A DNA stretch of 64,000 bases from Serratia sp. Ag1 (GTDB taxonomy: Bacteria; Pseudomonadota; Gammaproteobacteria; Enterobacterales; Enterobacteriaceae): assembly GCF_000743355.1 (NCBI RefSeq), contig NZ_JQEI01000002.1, positions 124,001 through 188,000 on the forward strand. Reading direction: 5' to 3'. A program made the translations under genes and the position numbers. Positions 53,619 to 61,865 of the stretch are shown piece after piece. Numbering within the stretch: the first letter of the stretch is position 1; each line of letters opens with the position of its first letter. The notes beneath the pieces are model-generated. The model saw only the letters and a program-made list of their open reading frames with translations. It was not told where the DNA came from and made no database searches.

Positions 53619-54551
53619 TCATAAATCGAGTACCAGGTGCGGGCTTTTCGCCCGTGAGCAACAGGGTAAAATCAGCGTGTTAGCCGCCTTTTCCTCATCG
53701 GTCAGATAACTGTCGCGATGATCCGGTTCCCCGGCCAGCACGTCGGTCAGGCAACTGCCACAGATCCCCTGTTTGCAGGACACACAGACTTTCAGGCCGC
53801 TCCGTGCCAGCGCTTCAACAATGCTCTGATTCTGTTCAACCCGCACACGCAGGCCGCTGCTGGCAATGGTCACCTCAAAAGCCGCTCCTTGAGTGACCAC
53901 TTCAGCGCCAAAACACTCCTGATGGATCTGATCACGGCGATAGCCCAAGGCGCTGGCCTGCTCGCTGACCGCCGCCATCAAACGGGCCGGGCCGCAGACG
54001 TAAACATGGGTGTTCTCTGGCACGTCCGTCAACACCGGGGCCAGCGTCAGGCGCTGCTGGTCACTGAAGTACATCTGTACCCGGCTGGCATAGGGTGAAG
54101 CCTCCAGAGTTTCGGCAAACGCCGCCTGCTGACGAGAGCGGGCACAATAGTGCAGGCTAAAGGAGCAGCCAGACGCCTGTAACACCGTCGCCATCGCCAG
54201 TAACGGCGTAATCCCCACGCCGCCGCCAATCAATAGGCTGTGCCTGGCGGTGGGATCCAGCGCAAACAGATTGCGCGGTTCCCCCACCCGCACCTCATCC
54301 CCCGGCTGTAACGCATGGGCCGCCAGAGAACCGCCCTGCGATTGCGGGGCTTTCAGGATCCCCAACTGATAGTGATAGCGATCGGCAGGATCGCCACACA
54401 GGGAATAGGGGCGCACCAGATCGTTGCCCAAGTGCAGATCGAGGTGCGCGCCAGCCGCAAAAGGGGGCAACTCCCCACCATCAGGCCGCTTCAGCGTCAG
54501 CAGCACCACCTCACCCTGCAACTGCCGGGCAACCACGCGTAATAACAACAT
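53619..54551 (-). CDS. iacF: Phthalate dioxygenase reductase-like electron transfer protein IacF
   Basis: A protein of 310 residues with the order FMN-binding (RPYSLCGDP near 48), NAD-binding (LLIGGGVGITPLLAM near 107, YVCGPARLM near 185) and a C-terminal plant-type [2Fe-2S] domain (CKQGICGSC near 261, closing Cys near 297). It passes electrons from NAD(P)H to the Rieske oxygenase IacCD. Start follows AAGGAGT. Gene order with iacE and iacG is as in known iac clusters. Confidence 0.93.
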   Translation of the reverse strand: MLLLRVVARQLQGEVVLLTLKRPDGGELPPFAAGAHLDLHLGNDLVRPYSLCGDPADRYHYQLGILKAPQSQGGSLAAHALQPGDEVRVGEPRNLFALDPTARHSLLIGGGVGITPLLAMATVLQASGCSFSLHYCARSRQQAAFAETLEASPYASRVQMYFSDQQRLTLAPVLTDVPENTHVYVCGPARLMAAVSEQASALGYRRDQIHQECFGAEVVTQGAAFEVTIASSGLRVRVEQNQSIVEALARSGLKVCVSCKQGICGSCLTDVLAGEPDHRDSYLTDEEKAANTLILPCCSRAKSPHLVLDL

Positions 54552-54567
54552 ATCGACTCCTTACGCT

Positions 54568-55308
54568 TCAGCGCATCAGCAGGCCACCGTTGATATCCCA
54601 GGTCGCGCCGGTAACAGATGCCGCCTGCGGCGACGCCAACAGCACCACCGCCTGCGCCACAAACTCTGCATCCCCTAACGTGCCGACCGGGATCTGCTGT
54701 AGCAACCCTGCCAGCTTGGCTTCTGGCACCAACGCATGCACCGAAGGTAAATCCAGCGGCCCCGGAGCAATCGCGTTAACGGTCACCCCGGATTGACTCA
54801 GCTCACGGGCAAACACTTTGGTCAGGGTCAAAATGCCGCCCTTAGAGGCCGCATAATGGGCTCCAGAGGCCGTGCCGCCATTCTGCCCCGCCAGCGAAGC
54901 CAAATTGATAATGCGGCCATAGCCACGCGTGGCAAAATAGCGCCCCAGCGTCTGACAACTGACAAAGGTGCCGCGCAGATTGGTGGTGATTACCCGGTCA
55001 AACTCGTCGGCGTCGATCTCCATCAGCGCAGTTGCCAAGGTCAACGCCGCATTGTTGACCAACACCTCCAGGCTGCCAAAACGTGCCAACGTAGCCGCCA
55101 GCGCGCGTTCAAAATCTGGCTTCTGACAAATATCCAACCCCAGCGCCAACACGCGTTCTTCGCCGTTATCCAGTTGCCGTGCCGCCTGCTGTGCCCGTTG
55201 GGCATCCACATCGGTCAACACCAGTTGATAGCCCTGCTGTAACAACCGGCGGGCAATGACCAGGCCCAAACCGCTGGCAGCACCGGTCACTAATGCTGTT
55301 TGTGTCAT
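54568..55308 (-). CDS. iacE: Short-chain dehydrogenase/reductase IacE
   Basis: A protein of 246 residues. Cofactor motif TGAASGLG at residues 8-15, NNAA near 86, catalytic Ser-Tyr-Lys in SLAGQ and YAASK near 152-156. The C-terminal WDINGGLLMR is typical of SDRs. In the iac pathway it acts on an oxidised indole-acetate intermediate; the precise step is not certain. AGGAGGG upstream; nine bases after iacD. Confidence 0.93.
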   Translation of the reverse strand: MTQTALVTGAASGLGLVIARRLLQQGYQLVLTDVDAQRAQQAARQLDNGEERVLALGLDICQKPDFERALAATLARFGSLEVLVNNAALTLATALMEIDADEFDRVITTNLRGTFVSCQTLGRYFATRGYGRIINLASLAGQNGGTASGAHYAASKGGILTLTKVFARELSQSGVTVNAIAPGPLDLPSVHALVPEAKLAGLLQQIPVGTLGDAEFVAQAVVLLASPQAASVTGATWDINGGLLMR

Positions 55309-55317
55309 GTTCCCTCC

Positions 55318-55800
55318 TTACAGGATGTAACCAATGCTGTGCAGCGCATCGTCGCTGTTAATCAGGCGCACCACCTTTTGCTGGAGCAACCACTGCTGCC
55401 CCTGCCGCGCCAATCGGTAAGTGATATCGGCGGCATAGTGGCGGCTGCTGCCTTTACGGTGTTCCCACAGCGACTGGGCACAGCGCACCACCATCTGGTG
55501 TTCGTCGGCTTCCAACAGGCGAAAACGCGAGAGCGTTCGCAACGTGCGGGCACGCGGCGTGGTGGAAATCGACTCGCCGCTATAGAGACGCTGTACCCGT
55601 TTGGCACGCATCGAGTGATCGTCATAGGCGTAGTTCAGGCTATTTTTGAAGTCGGTTTCCTGTGGATCGATCGGGATCACGTACAACCCTTCGGGCTGCC
55701 ACAACGTCAACCAGCCATCGAAATCCCCCTGATCGAGCAGATCGCCTTCCAGATTGATCAACGCGATAGCGTCAAACAGCACGGTGTTAGAGGTTTGCAT
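55318..55800 (-). CDS. iacD: Rieske oxygenase small (beta) subunit IacD
   Basis: A protein of 160 residues in the ring-hydroxylating dioxygenase beta-subunit (SnoaL-like cone) family. Visible stretches are GDFDGWLTLWQPEGLYVIPID, YDDHSMRAKRVQRLYSG and RTLSRFRLLEA. It is structural and carries no cofactor. Its start overlaps the IacC stop by 14 bases, so the two subunits are made together. Confidence 0.93.
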   Translation of the reverse strand: MQTSNTVLFDAIALINLEGDLLDQGDFDGWLTLWQPEGLYVIPIDPQETDFKNSLNYAYDDHSMRAKRVQRLYSGESISTTPRARTLRTLSRFRLLEADEHQMVVRCAQSLWEHRKGSSRHYAADITYRLARQGQQWLLQQKVVRLINSDDALHSIGYIL

Positions 55801-57109
55801 TGGGGCTCTCCGTCATCAGTTTTTTCCACATCTGGTAGGCAGCACGCATGCCGGTTTCTGCGCTGACATCGCTGCGTAAACCGTCGGCGGTGGTTTTTTC
55901 ACCGGCCAGCCCGCGATTCAGCATGATCCACAGATCGTCCCCGGCGCTGGCTCCGCGTTGTACCCGTTCCCAGGCCTCTGAGTCATCCGGCGTGCCAAAG
56001 CCCATCGGCCCCTGAAAATGCTCGTGCATCCGCAAGCGAGCCTGATTGGCAATCTCCGGCCCGCCGTCCATGGTGATCACCGCATGGTGGATCTCGGTTT
56101 CATTAACCGATAACGGCTGCAACACCCGGAAAAACGCCATCGAACAGGCAATATTGGGGAAGATATTCAGATTGAACCCGGAACCACCAACCGCACGGAC
56201 GATGCGCCGCACCTGCTGTTCGTCATGATCCTGGCGCAGCGCTTGTGCCAGTTCGACAAAGCGTTCGGGGATCGGTGCATCCAGGTTGGCCTCAAGATCG
56301 ACCAATTCAGGGATCATCACCATCACGCTGTGGCCATTGCCCAGATCTTCGACATAACCGCTGCCGCCGACAAAGTTGAGCATTTCTTCGGTTTGTTTAT
56401 TCACCGAGCTTAAGAAGGAGCGATGCACCACCGGGAAATGGTAACCATCGGTGGTATTTTCCAGCTGGATTTTCCAGTTGCCGGGGAAGCGGAAACGGTG
56501 CGCCGGGCCGGTTTTAACCGGGTAACCTGCACCCTGCTTCATAAACAGATCGATCCACTTCTTAGCCGCCCCCAGGTAGTCGTCCAGCGGTTCGATATCC
56601 ATATTGAAGGTGGCAAAAACCATGCCGCCATACTGTTCGGTCCGCAGCCGTACCAGCCCCAGTTCACCTTTATCCAACTGGTCTGCATAGCTTTCTGGGT
56701 GCGGCACACCGCGCAGGCTGCCGTCCAACGCATAACCCCAACCGTGATACGGGCAGACAAAACTGTTGGTTTTGCCACTGCGATGCTCGCACACCGTCGC
56801 AGCCCGGTGGCGGCAGCGGTTGAGCAAGGTGTGGATTTCGCCCTGGCGATCGCGCACCACAATCACCGGTTGAGTGCCTATTTCGCTGGTCTTAAAGCTG
56901 CCGCTTTCCGGCACTTCGCTGACGTGGGCCACCCACACCCAGGTTTTGCTGAAGATTCTGTCCAGTTCCAGCGCAAACAGTTCAGCCGAGGTATACAGCG
57001 AGGTATGTACCCGATCGGCTTGCACCAACGCCGCAATCTCTGCGTTGTTCAGCGCCTGATGGGCAGTTGCCTCAAGATTTTTCACCGGGATGGCGTTATC
57101 ACAATTCAT
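55787..57109 (-). CDS. iacC: Rieske oxygenase large (alpha) subunit IacC
   Basis: A protein of 440 residues. The Rieske [2Fe-2S] site is CRHRAATVCEH and CPYHGW (CxH, CxxH, near 99-122). The mononuclear iron site is ENTTDGYHFPVVH (Asp-Gly-Tyr-His-x4-His near 219-231), with the distal Asp ligand in the MIPEL to IPERF region. It hydroxylates an indole-acetate-derived intermediate. Its start overlaps iacI by 11 bases. Confidence 0.95.
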   Translation of the reverse strand: MNCDNAIPVKNLEATAHQALNNAEIAALVQADRVHTSLYTSAELFALELDRIFSKTWVWVAHVSEVPESGSFKTSEIGTQPVIVVRDRQGEIHTLLNRCRHRAATVCEHRSGKTNSFVCPYHGWGYALDGSLRGVPHPESYADQLDKGELGLVRLRTEQYGGMVFATFNMDIEPLDDYLGAAKKWIDLFMKQGAGYPVKTGPAHRFRFPGNWKIQLENTTDGYHFPVVHRSFLSSVNKQTEEMLNFVGGSGYVEDLGNGHSVMVMIPELVDLEANLDAPIPERFVELAQALRQDHDEQQVRRIVRAVGGSGFNLNIFPNIACSMAFFRVLQPLSVNETEIHHAVITMDGGPEIANQARLRMHEHFQGPMGFGTPDDSEAWERVQRGASAGDDLWIMLNRGLAGEKTTADGLRSDVSAETGMRAAYQMWKKLMTESPNANL

Positions 57110-57650
57110 GCTGGTTCTCCTGTACTTGAGCTAAGCGCGGTGTTTCTGCGGGTACGGGCAGTTCTGCCGTACTGTTCCAGTGGCTCACTGGCCGACCAAA
57201 CAGGCGGCGAGTGGTAAAATGCGCCATCTGCATGGCATCTCCCTGGCGGACAAACCAGGCAACGATCTCTGCCGCGCTCAGATGGGCGCCCCCTGCGCTG
57301 AACGCTGAGGTTTGTAACATCAGCCAACAGCCACGCAGCCGCCCCGGCGCTTCATGAACGATCGCCTCAGAACAAAGGAAGTGCGCATTCATGGCAAAGT
57401 GCGCGGGTTGGCGCACATAGCGCTGCATCATCCTGACAATCGCCGCGCGCCCCTGATAACCCCCCAGCACACTGGCGTAAGGATCGCCAATGCCTTCCCA
57501 GCACGCGTTCTCGGTAAATAATTCGCCAATAGCCTGCGCGTTTGCCGGGCTGTTGAGATCGTCACACAGGCGCATGTAGTCACTGATGCATATCCGCACC
57601 GCCTGTTGATCTTCCAACTGCTGTAAACGCTGAGCGTCCTGTAAGTTCAT
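57099..57650 (-). CDS. iacI: SnoaL/NTF2-like protein IacI
   Basis: A protein of 183 residues. The N-terminal SnoaL-like fold is seen in LEDQQAVRICISDYMRLCDDLN and CWEGIGDPYASVLGGYQGRAAIVRMM. ATG 57650, with GGAG six bases before it, is preferred to GTG 57653. It is placed between iacB and iacC as in the iacHABICDEFG arrangement. IacI has been proposed to aid an isomerisation or hydration in the upper pathway; its reaction is not settled. Confidence 0.85.
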   Translation of the reverse strand: MNLQDAQRLQQLEDQQAVRICISDYMRLCDDLNSPANAQAIGELFTENACWEGIGDPYASVLGGYQGRAAIVRMMQRYVRQPAHFAMNAHFLCSEAIVHEAPGRLRGCWLMLQTSAFSAGGAHLSAAEIVAWFVRQGDAMQMAHFTTRRLFGRPVSHWNSTAELPVPAETPRLAQVQENQHEL

Positions 57651-57661
57651 CACCCACTCCG

Positions 57662-58021
57662 TCAGTGTTGGATAATCAGCTCACGCCCAACGCGAGCTTC
57701 CACCTTGCAGTACTTCCACAATTTATAGGTGCCTTCTCCGACCGGGGTGCTGCGGAACAGGTTGCATACTGCGCTGACGCAGTCGAGCGTGTCGGCATCC
57801 GCCAGCACGTAGGTCGTCCACGGCCAGCCCGGCGACGGCCCGACCATAATCTGGTCGTCGTCCATATTGCCGATCACCCGGATACCCGGCATTTCCGCCA
57901 TGCCCTTCATCATCACGCCAAAGGCCTGCCATACCTGTTTAGCTTCCGGGCCAGTGGCATCGAAAAAGTTCTGGTTTACGCCGATGCAAAACAGCACCCG
58001 CAATGTGTTTGATTGGCTCAT
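57662..58021 (-). CDS. iacB: Small iac protein IacB
   Basis: A protein of 119 residues without a recognisable catalytic motif. It resembles IacB in length and in position directly after iacA. Features are LRVLFCIGVNQNFFDATGPEAK, GIRVIGNMDDDQIMVGPSPGWPW and a ferredoxin-like alpha/beta-barrel pattern. It may handle an unstable intermediate. AAGGAAT lies before the start; 24 bases after iacA. Confidence 0.85.
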   Translation of the reverse strand: MSQSNTLRVLFCIGVNQNFFDATGPEAKQVWQAFGVMMKGMAEMPGIRVIGNMDDDQIMVGPSPGWPWTTYVLADADTLDCVSAVCNLFRSTPVGEGTYKLWKYCKVEARVGRELIIQH

Positions 58022-58044
58022 CGCTCATTCCTTTTCAGTTAACA

Positions 58045-59172
58045 TCACAAGTAACCCGGCAGCGGTTGACCGCCAAAAAACACCGTACCGGCATTGATAT
58101 AAGAGAGATCCCCCATAAAGGCGTGCTGGGTGATCACCAAGGTGTCGCGCACATAGCGCTGCAAAGGGCTGGTGAGCACGATCCCGCCCATGCCGTTGAG
58201 TGCCAATGCCTGGCGAGCCGCTTCTGCGGCTACCCGGGTGGCGTGCGTAGAAGACAAACGCAGTGCGTTGATCTGTGAGCAAGAAGCCTCGTCCCCTGCC
58301 AGCAGCGTTTGCCAGACATCATCAATCGCTTCATAGAACCAGGCGCGGGCAGAGCGTAATTCAGCCTCGCTCCGGGCAATCTGCATCTGAGCCTGTTGCC
58401 GCTCGGCCAGGCGCGGTGCCCCGGTAACCGACTGTTGGCGATGGGCAATGGCGTAAATCTCATTCAATGCGGCACGTGCAATACCGAGCGCCACCACTGA
58501 AAGCACCTGTGTCGCCAGCGATAAGGCCGGGTAGCGATACAGCGGCCCTTCCAGGTTCAGCGGCGCACCCCGGATAAAGGTCCATTCTTGCGGGACAAAC
58601 GCATCGTTGATCACCAGATCGTGGCTGCCTGTCCCCGCCAGCCCAACGGTATTCCAGACGGGATCGATCTGGACGCTGCTTGGCGGTAAGACGGCCATGC
58701 GCGGCAACGGTTGCCCCCCTTCCGGCATGATCCCCACGCCAAACACCGAAGCCCCCAGGCAACCGCTGGCAAAACTCCAGCGGCCCGTGATCCGGTAGCC
58801 ACCATCGACCAGCGGTGCGCGCTGCGGCGGGAAAATCCCCCCGGCAAACACCACATCCGGGCCATCGCGATAGAGGAGTTTCAGAGTCGCGAGTGGCAAT
58901 GCCCCAAGGTAGAACGGGTTCATGCCAAAGCTGGCGACCCAGCCAGCAGAACCATCGGCAGTCGAAATCTGTTCGATCAGTTCGCAAAACTGGGCCGGGG
59001 AACATTCATCGCCGCCGAAGGCTTTAGGCACCAGCGCACGGTAAACGCCGATCTGTTTAAAGCGCTGAACAATGTCTTCAGGGATATGGCGTTGTTGCTC
59101 AAAATCGCCACTGCGGGCAGTGATGTCCCCCAACAGCGGGGCGATATCTTCACGAATGTGTAAGGCTGACAT
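58045..59172 (-). CDS. iacA: Indole-3-acetate monooxygenase IacA (acyl-CoA dehydrogenase-like)
   Basis: A protein of 375 residues of the acyl-CoA dehydrogenase / two-component flavin monooxygenase fold. Visible motifs are GVYRALVPKAFGGDECSPAQFCELIEQISTADGSAGWV and, further on, GRWSFASGCLGA, GLAGTGSHDLVI and LNGMGGIVLTSPLQRYVRDT. IacA performs the first oxidation of indole-3-acetate using reduced flavin from IacG. ATG 59172 with GGAGGAAG upstream was chosen; the longer frame upstream lies in non-coding sequence. Confidence 0.93.
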   Translation of the reverse strand: MSALHIREDIAPLLGDITARSGDFEQQRHIPEDIVQRFKQIGVYRALVPKAFGGDECSPAQFCELIEQISTADGSAGWVASFGMNPFYLGALPLATLKLLYRDGPDVVFAGGIFPPQRAPLVDGGYRITGRWSFASGCLGASVFGVGIMPEGGQPLPRMAVLPPSSVQIDPVWNTVGLAGTGSHDLVINDAFVPQEWTFIRGAPLNLEGPLYRYPALSLATQVLSVVALGIARAALNEIYAIAHRQQSVTGAPRLAERQQAQMQIARSEAELRSARAWFYEAIDDVWQTLLAGDEASCSQINALRLSSTHATRVAAEAARQALALNGMGGIVLTSPLQRYVRDTLVITQHAFMGDLSYINAGTVFFGGQPLPGYL

Positions 59173-59287
59173 GGCTTCCTCCCGAGTTATTTTTGCGGCG
59201 CGCAGGCAGCAGGATGCCGCCACAGTGAGCCGTGCTGACTGAGTGGGTTGATAGATTTCAGGGTGGATCAGATCCGGGCGATCGCCG

Positions 59288-60412
59288 TCAGTGGTGCAGC
59301 CTGGCCAGCAGGTGTCCCGCCGCCTCCACCAGCATCGCGTCGCGGCCTTTGTTGGCGACCAGTTGCAGCGCCACCGGGCGGCCATCAATCTCGCCAAGCG
59401 GGATGGAGATCGCCGGGTGTCCACTCAGGTTGAACGGGCGCACCAGCCGCGTCATGCTGACCACTTTCAGCGGATCATTGGCTTCAGATAGCAGCGGGGG
59501 CAATTCCGGTAAGGTCGCCAATGCCAACAGTGGCGTACTGGCCAGCAGGGTATCCAGACGATCGCTAAAACGGCGGCGAACCTGCTCGGCCTCAGACAGC
59601 TCAATCGGGCTCACCGATTCACCAGTGCGAATGCGGCTGGCGATATCACGGGAGACGCCGTCCATCTCCAGCAATGCATGGAATGCCTGCCAGTTTTCAT
59701 GGCTGATGAGGGTTATTCCGGCCAGATAGGCCGGTTCCAATTCGGGTAACAGAGTGGGGTGCAACCTGGCTCCGGCCTGCAGTAAGGCCTGATGAATTAA
59801 CGCATCAATACGCGGTGCGGCGGCGCTAATCAGCCCTATCGGCGGTAACCCATGCCAGGCTTCACCCGTTGGAATGGCCAAACGGGCAAGCACCTCTCGC
59901 AGCACAGCAGCTTCGCGGGCAAACAACCCCACACAGTCCAGAGAACTGACCGGCGGCATAACACCTTGGCGGCTAAGCAGGCCGTAAGTCGGTTTCAAAC
60001 CCAAAATACCGCAACAGGCCGCAGGCATGCGCACAGAACCACCGGTATCGGTGCCGATGGCAAAATCCACCTCACCAGCCGCCACCACCGCCGCTGAACC
60101 ACTGGAAGAACCACCGGGGATCAACTGCGGATACTGCGGATTCAACGGCGTCCCACTCCAGGGATTAATCCCTGTAACACCAAACGCCAGTTCATGCAGC
60201 GTGGTTTTGCCCGTCAGAATACAGCGTTGATTCAACAGGGTATCCACAATCTGTGCATGGCGCAGAGCAGGCGGGGCTAACGCGAGGGCACGACACCCCG
60301 CTTGCGTTGCATGGCCTGCAACGTCGAGCGTATCTTTCACCGCAAAACGCAGGTCGCCTTGCCCCAGGGTAAATCTCTCAATGTAGGCATTGCTCTCACA
60401 TAAATGGTTCAT
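59288..60412 (-). CDS. iacH: Amidase IacH
   Basis: A protein of 374 residues with the amidase signature: catalytic Lys in FAVKDTLDVAG, GGSSSGSAA, and the Ser-rich GTDTGGSVRMPAACCG with the nucleophile Ser. The start at 60412 has AAGG nine bases upstream; ATG 60481 is an alternative. IacH is thought to release the acid from an amide conjugate such as indole-3-acetamide, or to act on an amide in the pathway. First gene of the operon; 115 bp separate it from iacA. Confidence 0.9.
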   Translation of the reverse strand: MNHLCESNAYIERFTLGQGDLRFAVKDTLDVAGHATQAGCRALALAPPALRHAQIVDTLLNQRCILTGKTTLHELAFGVTGINPWSGTPLNPQYPQLIPGGSSSGSAAVVAAGEVDFAIGTDTGGSVRMPAACCGILGLKPTYGLLSRQGVMPPVSSLDCVGLFAREAAVLREVLARLAIPTGEAWHGLPPIGLISAAAPRIDALIHQALLQAGARLHPTLLPELEPAYLAGITLISHENWQAFHALLEMDGVSRDIASRIRTGESVSPIELSEAEQVRRRFSDRLDTLLASTPLLALATLPELPPLLSEANDPLKVVSMTRLVRPFNLSGHPAISIPLGEIDGRPVALQLVANKGRDAMLVEAAGHLLARLHH

Positions 60413-60819
60413 TATTTCGACCTTGATGATAAACAATGTATCTATTTCAGGAATAGTCATCTGAGGCTGATGCAGAGGCATGTTGCCTGCACGCTGCCTT
60501 AGGTAACGCCCTCGTTCAGTAGTCAGCCCTGATGTCTATTTTTTGATCTGGTTGACGCTGGAATCATCATGGCTGAATTAGATGAATATTCAAGTAATAT
60601 TTCACATAAAAATCACAAACAATTAACAACCCATATAACAATACAAACTTAATGGTTAATGATTTATTGCCTTGAATAAGCTAAAGAAAAGAGTATTGCT
60701 GATAAAAAAAGCCATCAGAGAAAAACCCAATGGCCTTTTTAAAATGTTTTATTTACAGTAAGTTAAAAGCCATCTGTTTATGCAGATCACAATTTTGCAA
60801 TCGCCATCCCTGTCAACGA
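60413..60819. promoter_or_regulatory. iacH promoter region
   Basis: This 407-bp gap, on the minus strand between iacR and iacH, is AT-rich. An imperfect palindrome, TGATAAACAATGTATC at 60427-60442, sits just before the iacH start and shares TGATA and TATC with the perfect inverted repeat before iacR (61421-61458), so both may bind IacR. The iacR terminator is at its far end. Confidence 0.45.
60703..60740 (-). terminator. Terminator after iacR
   Basis: On the minus strand aaggccat and atggctttt form a stem with one mismatch around a loop of about 14 bases and run into TTTTTTT. It lies about 80 bases after the iacR stop and isolates iacR from iacH. Confidence 0.65.
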
Positions 60820-61287
60820 TTACAGCTCATTGAGATTATGCAAAACGCGGCCCAGGGACAGGTTCATTTTCTCGATCTGCGCCGCAGTCATACCCTTGAA
60901 GGCCTTTTGAAACACCTTCTGCGTCAGGCGCAACGCTTCTTCCACTTTGGCCTTTCCGGCTGGGGTCAGTGTCACTTCGGTCACGCGGGCATCCCGTTCA
61001 CTGCTGAGCGTGGTAACCAGTCCATCCTCGCGCAAACGCCCGACGATCTTGGTCACAGTGGGCATTTTTGCCAGCGCATATTCAGAAATCTGCGAGATGC
61101 TGGCCTTATGATATTGGTGGGTGATCGCCAATACCCGAAAGCGCGAAACGTCCAGTTGAACCTTCTTGAGGGTGACTTCCATGATTTGGGTATAACGCGC
61201 ATAGACATTGACGATCCAGTAAAAAGGGAATTCTTCGCGGTGAAAAACCGGATCCTCATGCGGCAGGCTATCAGGCGTTGTGCTCAT
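60820..61287 (-). CDS. iacR: MarR-family regulator IacR
   Basis: A protein of 155 residues with a MarR winged helix: KASISQISEYALAKMPTVTKIVGRLREDGLV, then SERDARVTEVTLTPAGKAKVEE (wing). IacR represses the iac genes and is relieved by an indole-acetate-derived ligand in other bacteria. ATG 61287 is preferred to the adjacent ATG 61290 because AAGGA is too close to the latter. It is in the same orientation as the operon, upstream of it. Confidence 0.9.
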   Translation of the reverse strand: MSTTPDSLPHEDPVFHREEFPFYWIVNVYARYTQIMEVTLKKVQLDVSRFRVLAITHQYHKASISQISEYALAKMPTVTKIVGRLREDGLVTTLSSERDARVTEVTLTPAGKAKVEEALRLTQKVFQKAFKGMTAAQIEKMNLSLGRVLHNLNEL

Positions 61288-61420
61288 CATTTTCCTTACT
61301 GAGGGAAGTAGTTGCGCAACGATTATAGCCGCTTATATCGAGCCTCTGTAGCACTACCCTGAACCGATATGTGCCGTTGCTCTCTGTTATGACCCTACGT
61401 GGCCGAACATCGCACAAAAT

Positions 61421-61458
61421 TGATACAAAAATGAAACATAGTTAACATTTTTGTATCA
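61421..61458. promoter_or_regulatory. Perfect 13-bp inverted repeat, candidate operator
   Basis: TGATACAAAAATG at 61421-61433 and CATTTTTGTATCA at 61446-61458 are exact complements, separated by 12 bp. The centre lies about 150 bp before iacR. Half-site content TTTGTATCA is like MarR-type operators, so IacR autorepression is a reasonable guess; the 12-bp spacer could also suit a dimer pair or a FeaR-type protein. Confidence 0.7.
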
Positions 61459-61642
61459 TTTATGAAAAACTTGTTGCTTGCCGAAACCATTCCTTCCTAT
61501 AAGTGAGCCAAGCTCCAGCGTTGATCCTTGCAAGAGCGATCTACAGACGGCCAGCGGCAAGCACTGAAATAACGTATTTTTTGTCATGGCATTAGCTGAT
61601 TTACCCACGTGCCTGCTCTGGTTCCTAACTATTTATAATATC

Positions 61643-61842
61643 TATACCCAAAATAATTCGAGTTGCTTGACAAAAACGCAACGCGTTTTTGAACAGCACT
61701 TGTGCTGGCCCCGAAGGGGCGAGGCCCAGATTTGGGCCGAGTCACGCGGCAACTGAACGAGGCCCCAGGAGCTTACTCAAGTAAGTGACTGGGGTGAGTG
61801 AGGGCAGCCAACACCCAAGCAACTTGAAGTATGACGGGTATA
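61643..61842 (+). repeat. 200-bp ERIC-type element with internal insert (right bracket of the iac cluster)
   Basis: It has the same length, orientation and order of parts as the element at 52922-53121. Differences are a few bases (e.g. ggcaactgaacgagg against ggcaacggagcgaag). The ERIC core ends tgactggggtgagtgagggc. It ends 23 bp before the MFS start and so will be part of that gene's leader mRNA. Confidence 0.85.
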
Positions 61843-61865
61843 TAAAAATTATATGCGGAGTCATC

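Larger units (their letters stand above)
61291..61865. promoter_or_regulatory. Divergent region between iacR and the MFS gene
   Basis: This 575-bp gap holds no supported gene. It contains the perfect inverted repeat at 61421-61458, an AT-rich stretch at 61460-61640 and the 200-bp ERIC-type element at 61643-61842. GGAG at 61857-61860 is the ribosome site for the MFS gene. Confidence 0.6.
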
